Source: Flavobacteriales bacterium UBA7878 (GTDB taxonomy: Bacteria; Bacteroidota; Bacteroidia; Flavobacteriales; Schleiferiaceae). Taken from it: a DNA stretch of 44,506 bases. The notes below the pieces were generated by a model that worked only from the letters and a program-made list of their open reading frames with translations, was not told the DNA's origin and searched no databases. The stretch covers positions 1-44,506 of the forward strand of contig DLRW01000083.1 in assembly GCA_002501205.1 (NCBI GenBank), in the 5' to 3' direction. A program made the position numbers and the translations under genes. Positions within the stretch are counted from its first letter, which is position 1. The number at the start of each line of letters is the position of its first letter. Of the stretch, positions 34,363 to 41,285 are shown piece after piece.

Positions 34363-36918
34363 ATGGTACAAAAGTACTTTAAGGCCAAATTTACTTTGGG
34401 GCTACTGGTCTCAATGCTACTTGGCGCCTCCTCCTCATTCGGGCAATTTACCACACCAACAATTGATGGCACCATTGGGGCCAGTGAATATGGTAGTTCC
34501 CATAGCCTTACCGTGGATTCGCGGGTGTGGAACCTTACCTGGGATGATAGCAATTTATACATCGGTGTTTCCGGGCATACCAATTTCGGGGATGCCATTG
34601 TGATTTACATTGATGTGGATAATTTGAGTCCTATTAACTCTGGATCCAACTCCAATGGTACTGCCAGCGGAACGGGTTATGATGGAGTTACTCCTAATTT
34701 CCCATTTCGAGCCGACTTTTTTGCTTTCATCAAGGATAGCTATGATGATTACAAAACGGATGATGGCGCTGGAAGCTGGGGAGCCTCTACTACTGGTTCA
34801 TTGACTAAAAGCTTTAGTGATGCCAACGATGTGGGTGAATTTGCGATTCCTTGGTCGGCTATCACCGGATCGGGTCGTCCTTCTGCATTTAATTTCGTTG
34901 GTTTTATGTCCTACTCCGGTGGTGGAGGTGGAACCTTCGCTCGTATTCCCTCCAATAATCCATCAGGTATAAGTGCTGACTATGTTCGTTATTATAATGT
35001 GAGCAATACCGCGGATGGATCTTCAACCACACCCTTTTCTCAAGAGTCTTATTGCTTTGTAGGTACTGCTGATGCTACCGGTTTTGGTTCGATATCAGTT
35101 TATGACTTCACCATGAATAGTACCGGTCGGTCAATTACCAGAGCGGCCTCCGGTGCCTGGACCATTGCAAACGACTTTATTGTAAATGATGGTACCATCG
35201 ATTATGGAACTTCATCAGATGTGATCGATGTAGCTGGTGATGTTACTATTGGGAGTTCAGGAACTTTAAGCTTATCCAGTACTTCTGGTGGTGATTTAAA
35301 TGTTGCAGGTGATTTCAATCTCAACGGAGGAACCTTAACCAATAATAGCCGCGCGGTATTTTTTGATGGTACTGCCGCTCAAAGTGTGGGTGGTACAAGC
35401 GATCCGGTCACTTTTGATTATATGGTCGTTAGCAATACCTCTGCTACAGTAGGAATGGCACAAAATGTAACTGTAAATAATGACCTTACAGTGAATGCTT
35501 CCGCCACCCTAAATACGAACAGTAATACCTTAACAGTAAGTGGAACTACCACCTTAGATTCTGACAATAGTGGAAATTATGGTCAAATTATAGGAACTGT
35601 TTCTGGTGGAAATACCATTAATGTTGAGCGCACTTTTACAGGGAGCGGACGATGGTTTTACGCCGCTTCTCCAATTTCCAGCGGAACCGTTTCAGGTTGG
35701 TCGGTGAGTGATGGTAGTATTATTACCAGTACTGGAGGTACCAGCAATCAAGTGAATATCTATTATTATGATCCAAGCACCGCTAATAATGGGGAAGGAA
35801 CCTGGACTGCCGTACCAAACACCTCCTTCTCTACCACTGATAATGGCTTTGGACTGTATTTAGGCGACGGTACTTATTTCGGCACCTTGCCCATTACCTT
35901 AACTGCCAGTGGAACTGCTTTAAACGACGGCGCCATTAATATAGCCTTAGACAATAGCAATAGTGGTTGGAACTTAGTTCCCAATCCGTATCCATCTGCG
36001 ATTGATTGGAATACCTACCATGATGCCAATAGCAGCAACTTAACTTCTACCTATTATATCTATAATGGTAGTCAGTGGATAGGATACGATGCCAATACGG
36101 ATAGCCCATTAAATTCAGGGTCTCAATACATCGCGCCAATGCAAGCTTTCTTTGTGCAGAACACAGGAAGCGGAAGCATTAACCTGGCTCTGGATAATGC
36201 GGATCGTATTTTATCTCAAAGTCCATCCCAAAGTAAAACCAGCAGTACGGCTCAAGTGCTGAAATTGAAGGTGGCTTCTGCTGATGGTATTAGTGATGAA
36301 ACCCTTTTGGCTTTCAGTAGCCAGTATACGGATTCATGGGATAAAGGTCTGGATGCGGTGAAACGCATGAATACCACTTTATACCCCAGCTTGTATACCA
36401 CTTCTGCAAATGGAGATCAATTCTTTGCAAATAAGTTGAATGAATCTTTTAGCAGCAAATCAGTAGACTTATCCTTTAAATCGGGATTAGAGCAGTCCTA
36501 CACTATCAGCATTAATGACCTGCGTTTACCTGCTTCTTGGTTGGTGGAGTTAGAAGACAAATTAACCGGCACTCGCGTTGATTTAAAAACCAGTAACTAC
36601 CAATTTATGCACCTGCCTGGGAATTTAGCAGATCGATTTGTGATCCACATTAATCAAACGGGTGTAAGTGTAAAAGAGCAAGCCTTAAGTAACAATTATG
36701 CTTACAATACTGAGAATGGTTTCAAGGTTGTTTGCGGTCAAACGCTTCCACAAGTAGATATGTATCTATTTAATCAGGCCGGTCAATTAGTGTGGCAAGG
36801 TCATTTTGATGAAGTTCAGGAACAAGAAGTCCTTACTACAGCCTTAAGTGCGGGCGTGTATATCCTTAAAGTGGAGTCTAAGAAAAGCCCCGTGTTTACT
36901 CAAAAACTGATCAAGTAA
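34363..36918 (+). CDS. Large exported protein with T9SS type A sorting domain
   Basis: An 851-residue exported protein (start ATG 34363, chosen because the signal peptide ending SSSFGQ then has normal length; a TTG 12 codons upstream gives an odd extension). Residues about 30-210 resemble a CBM9/DOMON-like sandwich (IDGTIGASEYG, NLTWDDSNLYIGVSG, DVGEFAIPW). Residues about 230-420 are low-complexity Ser/Thr/Gly/Asn strands of adhesin type, and about 420-650 a beta-rich region with GWNLVPNPYPSAIDW. The last 75 residues are a type A T9SS domain (VDMYLFNQAGQLVW, LSAGVYILKVESK, TQKLIK). The GWNLVPNPYPSAIDW block is frequent in flavobacterial T9SS cargo. Substrate unknown; possibly glycan binding. 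Followed 12 nt later by a small exported peptide gene. Confidence 0.85.
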   Translation: MVQKYFKAKFTLGLLVSMLLGASSSFGQFTTPTIDGTIGASEYGSSHSLTVDSRVWNLTWDDSNLYIGVSGHTNFGDAIVIYIDVDNLSPINSGSNSNGTASGTGYDGVTPNFPFRADFFAFIKDSYDDYKTDDGAGSWGASTTGSLTKSFSDANDVGEFAIPWSAITGSGRPSAFNFVGFMSYSGGGGGTFARIPSNNPSGISADYVRYYNVSNTADGSSTTPFSQESYCFVGTADATGFGSISVYDFTMNSTGRSITRAASGAWTIANDFIVNDGTIDYGTSSDVIDVAGDVTIGSSGTLSLSSTSGGDLNVAGDFNLNGGTLTNNSRAVFFDGTAAQSVGGTSDPVTFDYMVVSNTSATVGMAQNVTVNNDLTVNASATLNTNSNTLTVSGTTTLDSDNSGNYGQIIGTVSGGNTINVERTFTGSGRWFYAASPISSGTVSGWSVSDGSIITSTGGTSNQVNIYYYDPSTANNGEGTWTAVPNTSFSTTDNGFGLYLGDGTYFGTLPITLTASGTALNDGAINIALDNSNSGWNLVPNPYPSAIDWNTYHDANSSNLTSTYYIYNGSQWIGYDANTDSPLNSGSQYIAPMQAFFVQNTGSGSINLALDNADRILSQSPSQSKTSSTAQVLKLKVASADGISDETLLAFSSQYTDSWDKGLDAVKRMNTTLYPSLYTTSANGDQFFANKLNESFSSKSVDLSFKSGLEQSYTISINDLRLPASWLVELEDKLTGTRVDLKTSNYQFMHLPGNLADRFVIHINQTGVSVKEQALSNNYAYNTENGFKVVCGQTLPQVDMYLFNQAGQLVWQGHFDEVQEQEVLTTALSAGVYILKVESKKSPVFTQKLIK

Positions 36919-36930
36919 AGAATTTTGGAG

Positions 36931-37110
36931 ATGAAAAAGAGAATTGTAATTATTGCCTTTTTTGTGCTGGGAGCTTTTGCCCTTAATGCACAACCCGCAG
37001 ACCCTAATCCGGGTGGTACACCTACTCCGATTCCTGGATTGGCAATTTTAGCAGCGGCCGGAGCCTTAGTAGGGGCGAAAGCAGTTCAAGCTAAGAGTAA
37101 AGAAAACTAA
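36931..37110 (+). CDS. Small exported protein with CTERM-like (PID-CTERM-type) tail
   Basis: A 59-residue protein (ATG 36931; a TTG two codons upstream is also open). It has a signal peptide ending FALNAQ, a short Pro/Gly linker (PADPNPGGTPTPIPG), a hydrophobic helix (about residues 37-51, LAILAAAGALVGAKA) and a basic tail. Signal peptide, Pro-rich motif, helix and basic end are the layout of CTERM sorting tails; NCBI families describe a PID-CTERM type in Bacteroidota whose motif P-I-D-G resembles the P-I-P-G here. No exosortase gene is visible. It lies between the T9SS protein gene and a strong terminator, so the two genes probably share a transcript. Confidence 0.72.
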   Translation: MKKRIVIIAFFVLGAFALNAQPADPNPGGTPTPIPGLAILAAAGALVGAKAVQAKSKEN

Positions 37111-37136
37111 GAACTGTATCTTATTAAGATATTGAA

Positions 37137-37162
37137 AAGGAGCGCCTTGCGCTCCTTTTTTT
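37137..37162 (+). terminator. Intrinsic terminator before the polysaccharide operon
   Basis: A perfect 9-bp stem (AAGGAGCGC at 37137-37145 with GCGCTCCTT at 37149-37157), CTT loop, then T to 37162. It separates the T9SS/peptide unit from the operon. Confidence 0.92.
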
Positions 37163-37214
37163 ATACGTAACAAAAAATTAATTTTAAACTCAACATTAAT
37201 TTCCGAGTACTGTA

Positions 37215-37222
37215 TATATTTG
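37215..37222 (+). promoter_or_regulatory. -7 element (TATATTTG) of the polysaccharide operon
   Basis: Exact TAnnTTTG match 80 nt upstream of the regulator ATG at 37303; no TTTG at -33, so an activator may be needed. It lies just upstream of two stem-loops. Confidence 0.6.
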
Positions 37223-37226
37223 CTTC

Positions 37227-37247
37227 TTGAGTAGTAATTCTACTCAA
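37227..37247 (+). promoter_or_regulatory. Leader dyad/stem-loop 1 (TTGAGTAG-TAATT-CTACTCAA)
   Basis: A perfect 8-bp inverted repeat with a 5-nt spacer, starting right at the predicted transcript start. It may be an operator (for example for the regulator encoded downstream) or an RNA stem at the 5' end of the message. Confidence 0.55.
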
Positions 37248-37255
37248 TTTAACAA

Positions 37256-37280
37256 GTGAGACACATTCTGTGGGACTCAC
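37256..37280 (+). promoter_or_regulatory. Leader stem-loop 2
   Basis: GTGAG (37256-37260) pairs with CTCAC (37276-37280); an inner CACA/TGTG stem (37262-37265 with 37269-37272) closes a TTC loop. No T tract follows, so it is not a simple terminator. Confidence 0.4.
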
Positions 37281-37302
37281 CAGGCGAAGCTGTATTTAAA
37301 AT

Positions 37303-37830
37303 ATGCTCGAAACGCTCATTTCTTCTCGTACTCGTATTAAACTGCTGTTGAAGTTCTTTTTGAATGCTCAATCAAAGGGTTATTTAAGGAGCTTAGAGCA
37401 TGAGTTTGGGGAAAGTACTAATGCCATCCGCTTAGAGCTCAATAAATTCGAGGAAGCCGGAATGCTTTCATCAGAATCAGAGGGTAATAAGAAAGTCTAC
37501 CGGGCCAATCCTAAGCATCCTTTATTTGAAAACTTGCATGGTTTGGTAATGAAGTATGTTGGCTTAGATAAAATTGTAGACAACATTACGGAGCGTTTAG
37601 GTAAGGTTGAAGCAGTATATTTAGTGGGGGATTATGCGGAAGGTCGGGATAGTGGTATCATCGACCTTTTTGTTTTAGGATCAGAGCTAAATATGGATTA
37701 CCTCTTGATTTTACTGGAGAAAGCAGAAAAGGAAATCGAGCGGAAGATCCGCTATGTACATTTTAAATCACGAGTAGAAATTGAAAAATTACTGGATCGA
37801 CAGAGTCATTTGTTGATCTGGGAGAGTTAA
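37303..37830 (+). CDS. Winged-helix regulator fused to a degenerate nucleotidyltransferase-like domain
   Basis: A 175-residue protein: residues about 1-75 form a winged helix of ArsR/MarR type (SLEHEFGESTNAIRLELNKFEEAGML as helix-turn-helix, KKVYRANPKHPLF as wing), and residues about 90-175 resemble a small MNT/polymerase-beta-type nucleotidyltransferase. The latter's motif should be G-S-x9-10-D-x-D; here it reads G109-D110 ... I119-I120-D121, so the Ser and first metal-binding Asp are lost and catalysis is unlikely. It is the first gene of the polysaccharide operon, 8 nt ahead of the dehydrogenase gene, a position occupied by related proteins in other flavobacterial capsule loci as I recall. 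A role as operon regulator sensing a nucleotide sugar is inference. Confidence 0.72.
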   Translation: MLETLISSRTRIKLLLKFFLNAQSKGYLRSLEHEFGESTNAIRLELNKFEEAGMLSSESEGNKKVYRANPKHPLFENLHGLVMKYVGLDKIVDNITERLGKVEAVYLVGDYAEGRDSGIIDLFVLGSELNMDYLLILLEKAEKEIERKIRYVHFKSRVEIEKLLDRQSHLLIWES

Positions 37831-37838
37831 ATGCTAAT

Positions 37839-39143
37839 ATGATGAAGGATCTGAAAGATTCAAAAATTGCTTTAATAGGATTAGGCTACGTAGGCCTTCC
37901 TTTGGCAGTGGAATTTGCCAAGAAATTCCCTACAGTTGGTTTTGACATCAACAAGGCAAGGGTAGAAGAACTTTCCAAAGGGACGGATCGTACCCTGGAG
38001 GTTAGTGATGAAGAATTGCAATCTGTTGTATTGCCCAATCCCATGGAGCTTAAAATCAATGGTAAGGGATTGTATTGCAGTGATGCAGTTACCGACATCA
38101 GCGAATGTAATATCTACATCGTAACGGTTCCTACTCCTACGGATGAACATAATCGTCCTGTTTTAACCCCCCTTACCAAGTCTAGCGAAACTGTTGGTCG
38201 CGTCTTAGGCAAAGGCGATGTGGTTATTTATGAATCTACCGTATATCCAGGGGTAACTGAAGAACATTGTGTTCCTATTTTGGAGAAAGCCTCAGGTTTG
38301 AAGTTCAATGAAGATTTCTTTGTAGGCTATTCTCCCGAACGTATTAACCCGGGTGATAAATTACATACGGTTACCAAAATTTTAAAAGTTACTTCAGGAT
38401 CAACTCCTGAGGTGGCTGAGTATGTTGATGAGTTATATCGCTCTGTAATTACGGCTGGGACATTCAAAGCTTCGTCCTTAAAAGTGGCTGAAGCAGCAAA
38501 GGTGATTGAGAATTCCCAACGTGATATTAATATCGCTTTTGTTAATGAGCTTGCCAAAATTTTCAATTTGATGGGTATTGATACCCAGGAAGTATTGGAA
38601 GCAGCAGGTACCAAGTGGAATTTCTTACCCTTCAAGCCAGGTTTGGTTGGGGGGCACTGTATCGGAGTGGATCCTTATTATTTGGCTCAAAAAGCTCAGG
38701 AAGTTGGCTATCATCCAGAAATTATCCTTGCCGGTCGCCGTTTGAACGATTCCATGGGGCAGTATGTAGCAACTCAGGTGGTGAAGCTAATGGTGAAGAA
38801 GGATCTCAAGGTATTAGGTTCTAAAATCCTGATGTTGGGTATTACCTTCAAAGAGAATTGCCCTGATATCCGAAATACCCGAGCGATCGATATTTACAAA
38901 GAGCTTCGTTCTTATGACCTGAGTGTGGATGTTTATGATCCATGGGCGGATAAAGAAGAGGTTTGGCACGAATACGGTTTGCGTGCAGTGGATAATCTGG
39001 AATCAAATTATGATGCAGTGGTATTAGCCGTAGCGCATAATGAGTTCTTGGAGATGGATTTAAAATCTCTTGCCCGAGACGGAGGCGTTCTGTACGATGT
39101 GAAAAGCATTCTGCCAAAGGAATTGGTGGATGGCCGTTTGTAA
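37839..39143 (+). CDS. UDP-N-acetylhexosamine 6-dehydrogenase (WbpA/TviB type)
   Basis: A 434-residue nucleotide-sugar dehydrogenase oxidising C6 of a UDP-HexNAc to the uronic acid with two NAD+. GLGYVG is at residues 14-19, YESTVYPG at 131-138, the SPERINPGD motif at 165-173, and the catalytic Cys274 in VGGHCIGVDPYYL. The SPERINPG and HCIGVDPYYL forms place it with TviB/VipA and WbpA/WbpO rather than UDP-glucose dehydrogenase. With the C4-epimerase encoded next, it would give UDP-GalNAcA (or GlcNAcA). A second ATG directly follows the first (37842). Confidence 0.92.
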   Translation: MMKDLKDSKIALIGLGYVGLPLAVEFAKKFPTVGFDINKARVEELSKGTDRTLEVSDEELQSVVLPNPMELKINGKGLYCSDAVTDISECNIYIVTVPTPTDEHNRPVLTPLTKSSETVGRVLGKGDVVIYESTVYPGVTEEHCVPILEKASGLKFNEDFFVGYSPERINPGDKLHTVTKILKVTSGSTPEVAEYVDELYRSVITAGTFKASSLKVAEAAKVIENSQRDINIAFVNELAKIFNLMGIDTQEVLEAAGTKWNFLPFKPGLVGGHCIGVDPYYLAQKAQEVGYHPEIILAGRRLNDSMGQYVATQVVKLMVKKDLKVLGSKILMLGITFKENCPDIRNTRAIDIYKELRSYDLSVDVYDPWADKEEVWHEYGLRAVDNLESNYDAVVLAVAHNEFLEMDLKSLARDGGVLYDVKSILPKELVDGRL

Positions 39144-39201
39144 TCGACTAAGAGCTATTCTTATAAATAAACTCACCATTGGGTGATGTTGAATTAAAAT
39201 G

Positions 39202-39262
39202 AAGACCCTATCTAATTTGAGAAGACATGAGTAATCATTCCTCTCAAATCGTTCTGGGTCTT
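39202..39262 (+). ncRNA. Three-tier structured RNA element inside the polysaccharide operon
   Basis: Nested perfect complementarity over 61 nt: AAGACCC (39202-39208) with GGGTCTT (39256-39262), ATTTGAGA (39215-39222) with TCTCAAAT (39242-39249), and ATGA (39227-39230) with TCAT (39235-39238) closed by GTAA, a GNRA tetraloop. A 6x6 and a 4x3 internal loop separate the tiers. A short TTTTCTT stretch overlaps and follows the outer stem. It lies in the 245-nt gap between the dehydrogenase and epimerase genes. It may be an attenuator, a processing site or a cis-acting ligand-binding RNA. The rest of the gap has only a weak AATTCG/CGAATT repeat (39315-39333). Confidence 0.6.
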
Positions 39263-39388
39263 TTCTTAGGTAGAAGTCTGAGATCTTTTCAGTACTCCTG
39301 TCCTAATCTATTCAAATTCGGAAAAATCGAATTGTAAATTAATTAAGGTGCTCCGAGAATTAAAATCGAAGCCTTCAATTACAATAGC

Positions 39389-40363
39389 ATGAGCGAAGCG
39401 AATAAACCAATCAATCTTCTTATTACCGGCGGTGCCGGATTTATCGGCTCCAATTTGGTAGAGCACTTTCTCAATGATGAACGTGTGGCATTAGTGCGCA
39501 TTCTGGATGATTTGAGTAATGGCTACTACGAAAACATCAAAGGATTCGAAGGGCACAGCAAATTTGAGTTTATTAATGGTGATATCACCAATTACGAGAC
39601 TTGCTTAAAGGCTTGCGAGGGTATTGATAAAATCAGTCATCAGGCTGCTTTGGGATCAGTGCCAAGGAGTATCGAAAATCCTATGCGAAGCACTGAGGTG
39701 AATATTCTCGGAACGGTAAATGTTTTGCATGCCGCTGTAAAACAAGGTGTGGATAGGGTTATACTGGCCTGTAGTTCCAGTACTTATGGCGATCATCCCG
39801 GTCTGCCTAAAGTAGAAGATCGTATTGGCAATCCTTTGAGTCCTTATGCCGTAACTAAATACTCTGTAGAGCAGTTTGCCGATGTCTTTGGCAAAACCTA
39901 TGGTCTGGACTGGATTGGATTTCGCTACTTTAACATATTTGGTCCTAAACAGAATCCGGATAATCCCTATGCAGCGGTTATTCCAATTTTCTGTAAGGCC
40001 TTTTTAGAGGATGGTGAGATTACCATCAATGGTGATGGTGAGACCAGCCGTGATTTCACTTTTGTGGATAATGCGGTACTGTTGAATGATTTGGGTCTGT
40101 TTACCGATAATCCAAAGGCACTTAATCAGGTGTATAATGGAGCTTGCGGTGACCAAATTTCCTTGAATGAAATGGTGAGCATGCTGGAAGGAATCGCAGG
40201 GAAGAAAGTTAAAGTTACCCATGGACCGGAAAGACCTGGGGACGTTAGACATAGCAAAGCCAATATTAGTAAAGCTGAGGAACTTCTGGGATATTCGCCC
40301 AAAGTTCGCTTTGAAAAAGGCTTGAAGGAAGTTTTCGATTGGTATAGCACTAAAAAAGATTAA
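39389..40363 (+). CDS. UDP-N-acetylglucosamine 4-epimerase (WbpP/TviC type)
   Basis: A 324-residue extended SDR epimerase. GGAGFIG is at residues 14-20, the LGSVPRSIENP block at 88-98, SSSTYGDHP at 129-137, and the catalytic pair Y153/K157 in YAVTKY. The GSVPRSI and SSxYGD features are those of UDP-HexNAc-specific epimerases (WbpP, TviC) rather than GalE. Together with the dehydrogenase upstream it forms the UDP-GlcNAc to UDP-GalNAcA branch seen in Vi antigen and P. aeruginosa O6 pathways. The next gene starts 5 nt after the stop. Confidence 0.9.
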   Translation: MSEANKPINLLITGGAGFIGSNLVEHFLNDERVALVRILDDLSNGYYENIKGFEGHSKFEFINGDITNYETCLKACEGIDKISHQAALGSVPRSIENPMRSTEVNILGTVNVLHAAVKQGVDRVILACSSSTYGDHPGLPKVEDRIGNPLSPYAVTKYSVEQFADVFGKTYGLDWIGFRYFNIFGPKQNPDNPYAAVIPIFCKAFLEDGEITINGDGETSRDFTFVDNAVLLNDLGLFTDNPKALNQVYNGACGDQISLNEMVSMLEGIAGKKVKVTHGPERPGDVRHSKANISKAEELLGYSPKVRFEKGLKEVFDWYSTKKD

Positions 40364-40368
40364 GCTTT

Positions 40369-41244
40369 ATGAAAGGAATCATATTAGCCGGTGGATCCGG
40401 TACTCGATTGTATCCTTTAACCAAGGCCGTTAGCAAGCAGCTTTTACCTGTTTACGATAAGCCCATGATCTATTACCCATTGTCGGTATTGATGCTATCG
40501 GGTATTACCGAAATTCTAATTATTTCAACGCCGCATGATTTACCGGGTTTTGAAAGACTATTAGGGGATGGAAGTGGTTTTGGAATTAAGCTTAGTTATG
40601 CCGAGCAACCTTCTCCGGATGGCCTTGCGCAAGCATTTATTATTGGCGAAGATTTCATCGGCGATGATGATGTGTGTTTAGTACTGGGAGACAATATCTT
40701 CTATGGAGCCGGTTTGCAAAAGCTTTTAGCTGATGCTGTAAATACAGTAAGGGAAGAGCAAAAAGCGGTGGTATTTGGCTACTATGTGGAAGATCCTGAG
40801 CGCTATGGCGTTGCGGATTTTGACGAAACCGGCAATGTATTGAGCATAGAGGAAAAACCACTTGATCCCAAATCAAATTATGCGGTTGTAGGCCTCTATT
40901 ATTACCCAAATTCTGTTGTGGAAATTGCAAAGCAGGTAAAACCTTCCTCCAGAGGGGAATTGGAGATTACTACCGTAAATCAAAACTATTTGCAAGCTCA
41001 AAATTTGAAACTTCAAAAGTTGAGTCGTGGTTATGCCTGGCTGGATACTGGTACCCATGAAAGTATGAGTGAGGCTACAGAATTCGTTAAGGCGGTTGAG
41101 AAACGAACCAGCCTGAAGATTGCTTGCCTTGAGGAGATCGCATATCGAATGGGTAATATCGATAAGCCAACTCTTCAAATGCACGTGACCCAACAGGGAA
41201 AGAGCTCTTATGGTGAATACTTGAATAAGCTTTTAACAAAGTAG
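40369..41244 (+). CDS. rmlA: Glucose-1-phosphate thymidylyltransferase
   Basis: A 291-residue RmlA/RfbA that makes dTDP-glucose from glucose-1-phosphate and dTTP. The signature GIILAGGSGTRLYPLTKAVSKQ is at the N-terminus, LVLGDNIFYG at about 104-113, and the substrate-binding EEKP and LDTGTHES segments follow. rmlB, C and D are not adjacent; the dTDP-glucose here feeds a deoxyaminosugar branch encoded next, with rmlB presumably elsewhere or just beyond the window. Confidence 0.96.
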   Translation: MKGIILAGGSGTRLYPLTKAVSKQLLPVYDKPMIYYPLSVLMLSGITEILIISTPHDLPGFERLLGDGSGFGIKLSYAEQPSPDGLAQAFIIGEDFIGDDDVCLVLGDNIFYGAGLQKLLADAVNTVREEQKAVVFGYYVEDPERYGVADFDETGNVLSIEEKPLDPKSNYAVVGLYYYPNSVVEIAKQVKPSSRGELEITTVNQNYLQAQNLKLQKLSRGYAWLDTGTHESMSEATEFVKAVEKRTSLKIACLEEIAYRMGNIDKPTLQMHVTQQGKSSYGEYLNKLLTK

Positions 41245-41285
41245 ACTGAGATTTCCGGCAGGAAAATAAAAAGCATTTAGATCCT

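Noticed and set aside
40369..41244. RmlA together with the RmlD-like gene at 17784 as a rhamnose pathway
   Set aside because: The genes are 22 kb apart, rmlB and rmlC are missing, and the genes after rmlA encode 2,3-dehydration, ketoreduction and amination rather than epimerisation to rhamnose.
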